Source of the DNA: DATLAN01 sp035527455 | GTDB lineage: Bacteria > Planctomycetota > Planctomycetia > Pirellulales > Thermoguttaceae | Reading direction: 5' to 3' | Assembly: GCA_035527455.1 (NCBI GenBank) | Contig: DATLAN010000632.1 | Location: 1 to 7,010, forward strand | DNA length: 7,010 nt | Shown: one piece after another, positions 1-5,177 of the stretch | Layout of the letters: every line of letters begins with the position of its first letter | Numbering within the stretch: position 1 is the first letter of the stretch | The notes under the pieces: model-generated | Seen by the model: only the letters and a program-made list of their open reading frames with translations | What the model was told of the DNA's origin: nothing | The model's database searches: none | Translations under genes and position numbers: made by a program

Positions 1-5
1 TATCT

Positions 6-22
6 CCGGCCAGCGTGGCCGG
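6..22 (-). terminator. Possible hairpin terminator after ppk1
   Basis: CCGGCCA (6-12) and TGGCCGG (16-22) form a perfect 7-bp GC-rich stem with a 3-nt loop, about 32 nt beyond the ppk1 stop. It overlaps the alternative palindrome GGCCGGCGCCGGCC (17-30). No U-tract follows on the minus strand in the few bases available, so a classical intrinsic terminator is not established. Nothing else is seen in positions 1-54. Confidence 0.3.
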
Positions 23-54
23 CGCCGGCCTGATTGGCGACAGGAAGAGTTTCC

Positions 55-2184
55 TCACGCGTCCGGCTCGTCCTGGGGGCGTTTCAGCGGGCGGAACTGC
101 AGCGCGGACTGCTCGGCCGTGCGGACCGCGGCGACGGCCTCTTCGTAGAGGCGCTCTTGGGCACGCACCTTCTTGCCTTTGCGCTCCACCGGCTGGTAAG
201 TCCCGTCCGGGAGGAGTTCTCGGGCCTTCACGTTGTCGGCGAAGCAGGTATCGAGCACGTGGATCAACCGCCGCCGCAAGTTGGGGTCGCTGACCGGGAA
301 AAGGATCTCCAACCGCTTGCTCAGGTTGCGACGCATCCAGTCGGCGCTGCTGAGATAGACCTCTTCGTCGCCGCCGTTGCGGAAGTGGAAGATGCGGGCG
401 TGTTCGAGGAAACGGTCCACGATGCTGCGAACCTCGATCCGCTTGGAGACGCCCTTGATCCCCGGCCGAAGGCAGCAGATGCCGCGGACGTTCAACTGCA
501 CCTTGACGCCCGCCTGGCTGGCCCGATAGAGCGCCTCGATGATGGCCGGGTCTTCCAGCGAGTTGACCTTCGCCCGGATCAGGCCCGGCCGATCGGGCGT
601 GGCGACCTGGATCTCCCGGTCGATCAGCTCGACGAACCGCTGCCGCAGTCCCGTGGGGGCCATCGTCAACTTCGAGAAGCCCATCGCCTCGGAGTATCCG
701 GTCAGGAGGTTGAAGAAGGCGGCCACGTCGGCGGCCATGTCGCGGTCGCACGTCAACAGTCCCACGTCGCTGTAGAGCCGGGCCGTGCGGTCGTTGTAGT
801 TGCCGGTGGCCAGGTGAACGTACCGGCGGATCCGCCCGGACTCGCGGCGGAGGATCAACAACGCCTTGGCGTGCGTCTTCAGCCCGGCGATCCCGTAGAT
901 CACGTGGCAGCCGGCGTCTTCCAGGCGTCGAGCCCAATCGACGTTGCGGGCTTCGTCGAAGCGGGCCTTGAGTTCGACCAGGACGGTGACCTCCTTGCCG
1001 TTCTCGGCCGCACGCTGCAACGCCCGGATGATCGGACTCTCCCCGCTGGTGCGGTAGAGCGTTTGCTTGACGGCCAGCACGGTGGGATCGTCGGCGGCCT
1101 GTTCGAGCAATTGCACGACCGGGTCGAAGCTCTCGTACGGATGGAACAGCAGCAGGTCGCGGTCATCGGCGGCGGACCAGACGTCTTCGGCACCGATCAA
1201 GTCGGCGGGCGTTTGCGGCGGCCAATGGGGATCTTTCAGTTCGGCCCAGCCCGGGCGCGTGACGATCTCCATCAAGGCGGCGGCGTCGAGCATGCCGTCG
1301 ATCTCGTAGACGTCCGCGTCGCGAAGCCCGAGCCATTCGCCCAGCCACTCCTTGATGCGCGGGTCGGCGCCGGCCGAGATTTCCAGCCGCACGGCGGCCC
1401 GGCGGCGACGTTCCAGCACCGCGTCTTCGATCGCCTGGAGCAGGTCGCCGGCCTCGTCTTCGAGCACTTCCACGTCGGCGTCGCGGGTGATGCGCAGCGC
1501 GGCGGTGGCCAGGACTTCACAGCCGGGAAACAGCGCGCCGAGGTGCTCGGCGATCACGTCTTCCAGCGGGGCCAGCAGCAAGCCTTCCCCGGACGGTCGC
1601 GCCACGAACCGCGGCGTCTGGCTCGGCACCGGCACGACCACGATCTGCTCCCGCAACGGATCGGTCTGATGGGTGTCGATCACGGCCGCCACCTGCAACC
1701 GGAGGCTGGCCAATAGCGGAGCCGGATCGAGCTGTTGGATGGCCAGCGGCGTGAGGATCGGGAGGATCTCCCTGGTGAAGTACGAGTGCAGATACGACCG
1801 ATGTTCGTCGGGCCAATCCTGCGGCGGAAGCACGCGCAGGCCCTGTTTTGCGAGCTGCGCCAGCACGCGGCGAATCCCCTCGGTCTGTTCGGCGACCAGG
1901 CGATGGGCTCGCTGGGCCACCGCGTCGATCTGTTCGCCCGGGGTCATGCCGGCCCGGTCGCGCGTGCGCACGTCGGCCGCCCGCTGCTGCATCAATCCGG
2001 CCACGCGGACGAGGAAGAACTCGTCGAGGTTCGAGCTGACGATCGCCAGGAACTTCAACCGTTCCAACAGCGGCAGGTCTTCACCGAGCCCTTCCTGCAA
2101 AACCCGGTCGTTGAACTCCAGCCAACTGAGTTCGCGGTTGATGTAATACTCGGGCGACGCGAGATCTTTCTTGGCCAAGATCAC
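55..2184 (-). CDS. ppk1: Polyphosphate kinase 1 (PPK1)
   Basis: Reversibly transfers the gamma-phosphate of ATP onto inorganic polyphosphate chains. The 709-residue length is normal for PPK1. Seen in sequence: the N-terminal signature YINRELSWLEFNDRVL (residues 14-29) and SNLDEFFLVRVAGL (51-64), a head domain at roughly 120-310, and two phospholipase-D-like C-terminal domains (about 335-500 and 505-680). His438 in GLKTHAK matches the autophosphorylated His435 of the E. coli enzyme, and His595 in FLEHARIFHF matches His592. Arg378 (LYRTS) and Arg408 (ARFDE) match the E. coli metal/phosphate-site arginines 375 and 405. HLATGNYN (457-464) is also a family motif. The start is GTG, overlapping the ppx stop by 4 nt (GTGA). 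No good Shine-Dalgarno precedes it, so translational coupling is inferred. It is the last gene of the CHAD-ppx-ppk1 cassette and ends in TGA. No truncation or frameshift is seen. Confidence 0.98.
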   Translation of the reverse strand: MILAKKDLASPEYYINRELSWLEFNDRVLQEGLGEDLPLLERLKFLAIVSSNLDEFFLVRVAGLMQQRAADVRTRDRAGMTPGEQIDAVAQRAHRLVAEQTEGIRRVLAQLAKQGLRVLPPQDWPDEHRSYLHSYFTREILPILTPLAIQQLDPAPLLASLRLQVAAVIDTHQTDPLREQIVVVPVPSQTPRFVARPSGEGLLLAPLEDVIAEHLGALFPGCEVLATAALRITRDADVEVLEDEAGDLLQAIEDAVLERRRRAAVRLEISAGADPRIKEWLGEWLGLRDADVYEIDGMLDAAALMEIVTRPGWAELKDPHWPPQTPADLIGAEDVWSAADDRDLLLFHPYESFDPVVQLLEQAADDPTVLAVKQTLYRTSGESPIIRALQRAAENGKEVTVLVELKARFDEARNVDWARRLEDAGCHVIYGIAGLKTHAKALLILRRESGRIRRYVHLATGNYNDRTARLYSDVGLLTCDRDMAADVAAFFNLLTGYSEAMGFSKLTMAPTGLRQRFVELIDREIQVATPDRPGLIRAKVNSLEDPAIIEALYRASQAGVKVQLNVRGICCLRPGIKGVSKRIEVRSIVDRFLEHARIFHFRNGGDEEVYLSSADWMRRNLSKRLEILFPVSDPNLRRRLIHVLDTCFADNVKARELLPDGTYQPVERKGKKVRAQERLYEEAVAAVRTAEQSALQFRPLKRPQDEPDA

Positions 2185-3740
2185 ACCTGTTCCAGCCGGA
2201 CTTTCAGCCCGTAGATGTCCTCGAAAAGATCCCCTTTGGCGGCGATTGCCCGCTGTTCCAGGAGCAGGTCGGCGCTTCCGGGTACGTGGACGATCAATTC
2301 GTCGGCTTGCCGCTCGAACCGCAGTTCGGCGGCCGGCGGCAAATGCCCTCGCGCCAACGCATCGGCCACCCGCAGCAGGGCGGCCAGCTTGTTGATGACC
2401 ACGCGGGTTGCCCTCGGCAGCATCATGTATTCCACGTGCGACGGTTTGGGTACGGCGCGGCGATGATACCGGGCCACGTGAGCGATCACCGTGATCTCGT
2501 CGCGATTGAGGCCGAAGATCTCCGAGTTGCCGATCAGGTAGTAGCTGTGTTTGTGATGCGACCGGCCGCTGACCACGCTGCCGACCTCGTGCAGCAAGGC
2601 GGCCACGCGGAGCAGCAGGCGATGCCGGGCGGACAGCCCGTGGTCGTCGGTGAGCTGGTCGAACAGGCAGACCGCCAACTCGGCCACTTTCTCGCCGTGG
2701 CCGAGATCGATGCGGAACTTCTCGCCGACCGCCATCGCCGAGTGGATCACGCCGTTGAGCAGCACCTCGTCTTCCTGCCCGGTCGCTTCGCGGGCCAGCT
2801 CCAGCAACAGGCCGTCGCGGAGCGACACGTGCGAGACGATCATCTGCTCGGCCGCCGTCTTTTGCAGGAGCAACTGATAGACCAGCAGGGCCGGGTTGAG
2901 CGTCTCGGCTTCCGCGAAGGGCAGGCCGTGCCGCTTGGAGAGTTCTTCGGCGGTGAACTGCTGGCAGCGGCGCACCAGCTTGTCCAGCGCCGATCGCTCG
3001 ACGGTGATCAGGCCGGCCACTTGGGTCGGTTTTCCGATTTCGCGGGCGGCGAATCGGGCGTCGCCCCCGACGGCCACGAACGACCGCACCTCCTTCAGCG
3101 ACAGGGAGCTTGCCGTGGTCGAGGTTTCGTTGATGATCTGTTGCCTGAGCAACTCGGCCGAACGCGGCGGAGGCTCCTGACGCGTACCCAGCATTTCCTG
3201 CAGCCGGATCGACCCCAGGCGGAGGCTCTGCGCGGTGGCGATCTCGCCGTCGTGAAGGACGGTCAATAGCGTGCTGCCGCCGCCCACGTCGACGATCAGC
3301 GTCTCGTCTTGACTGACGCCCAGCGCGTCGCCGACGGCCTGCAGCACGGCGGAGACCATCAGGCGGCTTTCCTCCGACGTGTCGATCACCTCCAAGGCCA
3401 AGCCGGTGGCCATGAACACTCGGTCGAGGAAAGTGTCGGCGTTGCCGGCCTCGCGGACGGCGCTGGTGGCCACGGCCCGAACGCGCTCGACCTGGTAGAG
3501 GCGGAGCGTTTGGCGGAAGTCGCGCAGCACGTCGACGGCCGCCCGCATGGCTTGGGCTCCCAGCCGCCCCCGGCGAAAGGTGTCCGGTCCCAGCCGCACC
3601 GCCTGACGGAGCCGCTCGAGCAGTTCGATCCGCCCGTCCGGCAGGACCTCGGCGACGACCATGCGGATCGAGTTCGAGCCGACGTCGATAGCCGCCACGG
3701 TCTTGGCCGCGGTTTCGTTTTTGCCTTGGTCCTCGTTCAT
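2181..3740 (-). CDS. ppx: Exopolyphosphatase, Ppx/GppA family, long form with C-terminal HD-like domain
   Basis: Predicted to release orthophosphate from polyphosphate ends; some family members instead hydrolyse pppGpp, and sequence alone does not settle which. The 519 residues compare with about 513 for E. coli Ppx. The ASKHA-fold ATPase-like part shows AAIDVGSNSIRMVVAE (16-31, phosphate loop 1), VRAVATSAVREAGN (87-100), the acidic EESRL segment (123-127) where the catalytic Glu of the family lies, IVDVGGGSTLL (149-159, phosphate loop 2) and VAVGGDARFAA (222-232). The C-terminal half has the HD-like block LLHEVGSVVSGRSHHKHSYY (382-401) followed by HVARYHRR (421-428), as in long Ppx proteins. 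The start is ATG at 3740; only a weak GGGG lies before it. It sits 43 nt downstream of the CHAD gene and its TGA overlaps the ppk1 GTG. Ppx opposite PPK1 in one operon suggests tuning of polyphosphate level. Confidence 0.95.
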   Translation of the reverse strand: MNEDQGKNETAAKTVAAIDVGSNSIRMVVAEVLPDGRIELLERLRQAVRLGPDTFRRGRLGAQAMRAAVDVLRDFRQTLRLYQVERVRAVATSAVREAGNADTFLDRVFMATGLALEVIDTSEESRLMVSAVLQAVGDALGVSQDETLIVDVGGGSTLLTVLHDGEIATAQSLRLGSIRLQEMLGTRQEPPPRSAELLRQQIINETSTTASSLSLKEVRSFVAVGGDARFAAREIGKPTQVAGLITVERSALDKLVRRCQQFTAEELSKRHGLPFAEAETLNPALLVYQLLLQKTAAEQMIVSHVSLRDGLLLELAREATGQEDEVLLNGVIHSAMAVGEKFRIDLGHGEKVAELAVCLFDQLTDDHGLSARHRLLLRVAALLHEVGSVVSGRSHHKHSYYLIGNSEIFGLNRDEITVIAHVARYHRRAVPKPSHVEYMMLPRATRVVINKLAALLRVADALARGHLPPAAELRFERQADELIVHVPGSADLLLEQRAIAAKGDLFEDIYGLKVRLEQV

Positions 3741-3780
3741 CGACCCCGAATTCTGTTAGGACGGACTTCCAAGTAAAGTA

Positions 3781-3843
3781 GGCCTACACACTTTCCACCC
3801 CAACTGCCGGAACTGCGCTGCGCTGGTTCCGGCCTACGCACTT
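3781..3843. repeat. 13-nt imperfect direct repeat flanking the palindrome
   Basis: GGCCTACACACTT at 3781-3793 and GGCCTACGCACTT at 3831-3843 differ at one base and are 50 nt apart. They bracket the REP-like hairpin, and the right copy overlaps its outer arm. The left copy is also half of the palindrome GTAGGCCTAC (3778-3787). The CHAD stop codon (TAG, 3784-3786) lies within the left copy. Confidence 0.65.
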
Positions 3844-4824
3844 CGGTCTCGGTTCGTCAGGTGGTTCTCCACCGGCTTGCAGCGTGGCGACCAGTGTTTC
3901 CCAGTGTGCTTGTTGCTCCAACTCTTGCCAGAACTCGGCGAGTTCCCGGAAAACGTCTCGGCGGCGCTGCCGGCGCTCGTGCTGAAGATGCTCGATCCCC
4001 GCTTGCAGGCGCGAAAACGGCTCGGGACTGCCGAAATGCTTGACTACCCGGCGGCGCTCCTTCGCGGCAAAACTCTCGATATCCTCCAGCCAGACGTCGC
4101 AATCGTGGATTTCACCCAAATGCGTTTGCAGACTCTTGGCCGTGGCGACGAAATCCTTCAGCCCCTCCCGGTAGACGGGATTGGCGATCTCCAGCGTGTA
4201 TCGCAACCGCTTGGCGGCGATCCGCATGGCGTGGTGACGCTCTTTCGCCTCCGCATCGGCCAGACAGTCACGCAGCGACAGCAACTGCTCCAGTCGGCAA
4301 CGGATGTGCCGTCGGGTTCGAGCCAGCGCGTAGGGGCTTTGCACGTCCACACCGTCGGCTTTGGCGTCGGCCAGCATCCCCTTGGTTGTATCCGACATGT
4401 CCTCCAGAACACCGCTGGCCTCGAACCGGCCGGCCGCCTGGTTGACGTGCTTCTGCAGGCGTTCCCGTTGCCGTTCCAACTTGACCAGCAGCCGCGCGAT
4501 CCCCGGGTAACAGGCCTTCTCTTCCAGCGCGTCGAGTGTTCCGCAGAGGAACTCGATCTGGACGTCCTTGTCCCGCGCCTCGCCCAGATCGGCCGTCACG
4601 CGGCGGATCTGCTTGCGCCACCGCTTAAGTTGCTTCGGCCGGAAGCAATCGCCGAACATCTGCACCGCCGCCCTTAACCGGCGGGACGCCACCCGGGCGC
4701 GATGGATGAACTCGATGTCCTCAGCCCCGCGCACACCCTGAAGCTGCCCGGCCAGTTGCTTGGCCTGTTTGCGCACGTACTGGGCGGCCAGAAGTCGGTA
4801 GCTCGGGTCGGCTGAAAAAGCCAT
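3784..4824 (-). CDS. CHAD domain-containing protein (predicted polyphosphate-binding)
   Basis: CHAD (conserved histidine alpha-helical domain) proteins are helical bundles whose basic face binds inorganic polyphosphate (family knowledge). The 346-residue protein has no signal peptide or membrane segment and is probably cytoplasmic or polyP-granule associated (inference). Both internal halves of the domain are visible. Half 1 has HRARVASRRLRAAVQMF (41-57) and LGEARDKDV (80-88). Half 2 has HHAMRIAAKRLRYTLEI (197-213) and LGEIHDCDV (236-244). The paired H/R/K-rich helices are the expected polyanion-binding surface. No CYTH domain is fused, unlike many relatives. The start is ATG at 4824 with only a weak GAGAG ahead of it. 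It is the first gene of the cassette with ppx and ppk1, which supports a polyP role. The tail (residues ~330-346) is encoded by a REP-like palindrome and its flank, so the ancestral stop may have been further upstream. Confidence 0.93.
   Translation of the reverse strand: MAFSADPSYRLLAAQYVRKQAKQLAGQLQGVRGAEDIEFIHRARVASRRLRAAVQMFGDCFRPKQLKRWRKQIRRVTADLGEARDKDVQIEFLCGTLDALEEKACYPGIARLLVKLERQRERLQKHVNQAAGRFEASGVLEDMSDTTKGMLADAKADGVDVQSPYALARTRRHIRCRLEQLLSLRDCLADAEAKERHHAMRIAAKRLRYTLEIANPVYREGLKDFVATAKSLQTHLGEIHDCDVWLEDIESFAAKERRRVVKHFGSPEPFSRLQAGIEHLQHERRQRRRDVFRELAEFWQELEQQAHWETLVATLQAGGEPPDEPRPKCVGRNQRSAVPAVGVESV
3806..3837 (-). repeat. REP-like palindromic element at the 3' end of the CHAD gene
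   Basis: GCCGGAAC (3806-3813) pairs perfectly with GTTCCGGC (3826-3833) around a 12-nt loop built of GCGCT/GCGCA-type repeats. On the minus strand it is preceded by GTAGG. To my memory, short GTAGGCCGG...CCGGC elements of this form are scattered in planctomycete genomes, but I cannot search for copies here. It lies inside the coding frame and specifies residues ~330-340 (VGRNQRSAVPA). As an RNA hairpin between the CHAD body and ppx it could affect message stability or partial termination (inference). Confidence 0.6.
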
Positions 4825-4906
4825 GATCTCTCGAGACAGGTTCGGATGTCGCGTGAAAGTCGAATCCGTTCACCACCGCCGAGATCTCCCTGGAACATCC
4901 TTGATT

Positions 4907-4935
4907 ATTATATTGTATCGGTGCATGAAGCTCCA
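4907..4935 (-). promoter_or_regulatory. Candidate promoter for CHAD-ppx-ppk1
   Basis: On the minus strand, a perfect -10 TATAAT (4912-4907) lies 17 nt downstream of a weak -35-like TGGAGC (4935-4930). It would start transcription near 4900 and give a leader of about 75 nt before the CHAD ATG. The -10 stands out in an otherwise GC-rich region; the -35 matches TTGACA at only three positions. An overlapping TACAAT (4917-4912) is another possible -10. Confidence 0.42.
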
Positions 4936-5025
4936 CGGGGGCAGCCGCAGTCCCAAGAGTCGCCGAATAATCGGACGCTGGAGTGGTTTCTGCCTGCTTT
5001 TCCGGGCTTTCCTGGTGTACCGGGG

Positions 5026-5042
5026 GGTCCCATTGTGGGACC
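5026..5042. promoter_or_regulatory. Perfect hairpin / operator-like palindrome in the divergent promoter region
   Basis: GGTCCCA (5026-5032), loop TTG, TGGGACC (5036-5042): seven perfect base pairs. It lies 23 nt upstream of the candidate rightward -35 and about 90 nt upstream of the leftward one. No T-tract follows on either strand, so a terminator is unlikely. It may be a regulator site or chance. Confidence 0.35.
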
Positions 5043-5065
5043 ATCCAAGGGAGATCGCAATCGAC

Positions 5066-5095
5066 TTGACTTCTTGGGTGCCTATGAATAACAAT
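5066..5095 (+). promoter_or_regulatory. Candidate promoter for the surface-protein gene
   Basis: TTGACT (5066-5071) is a good -35 match. AACAAT (5090-5095) at 18-nt spacing, or TAACAA at 17 nt, is a poor to fair -10 within an AT-rich stretch. An alternative is TTGCCG (5102-5107) with TATAGG (5126-5131) at 18 nt. Neither is decisive. No other candidate of similar quality lies close to the start at 5178. Confidence 0.33.
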
Positions 5096-5164
5096 AAAGG
5101 CTTGCCGGAATGTGTACGATCCCCCTATAGGGAGGCATCCGCTCGTTGGTTCTTGCCCTCGCCG

Positions 5165-5170
5165 AAGGAG
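5165..5170 (+). promoter_or_regulatory. Shine-Dalgarno deciding the start at 5178
   Basis: AAGGAG ends 7 nt before the ATG. It is the best ribosome binding site in the window and fixes the start, placing the Arg-rich leader and the planctomycete motif at the very N-terminus. Confidence 0.8.
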
Positions 5171-5177
5171 ACTTGCG

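Larger units (their letters stand above)
4825..5177. other. Divergent intergenic region between the CHAD operon and the surface-protein gene
   Basis: A 353-nt stretch with no credible gene. It holds an AT-rich island (about 4899-4918) with a minus-strand TATAAT, a hairpin at 5026-5042, a second AT-rich stretch (about 5083-5098) with a possible plus-strand promoter, a small palindrome CCCTATAGGG (5123-5132) and the Shine-Dalgarno of the right-hand gene. Reading frames crossing it have no recognisable protein character and overlap the real starts. Confidence 0.75.

Noticed and set aside
17..30. 14-nt perfect palindrome GGCCGGCGCCGGCC as a regulator or restriction-type site
   Set aside because: It has no loop, overlaps the more plausible hairpin at 6-22, and GC-only palindromes arise easily in this composition.
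34..1716. 560-codon plus-strand reading frame opposite ppk1
   Set aside because: Fully antisense to a PPK1 with all catalytic residues; long stop-free antisense frames are expected from the strong GC3 bias. The translation has no recognisable domain.
2286..3269. 327-codon plus-strand frame opposite ppx
   Set aside because: Antisense shadow of ppx with low-complexity Gln/Arg/His-rich translation and no family motif.
3877..4677. 266-codon plus-strand frame opposite the CHAD gene
   Set aside because: Antisense shadow; the minus strand encodes the conserved CHAD motifs.
5123..5132. Palindrome CCCTATAGGG as an operator
   Set aside because: Only 10 nt and single copy; it may merely be part of an alternative -10 (TATAGG). 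Mentioned under the intergenic region only.
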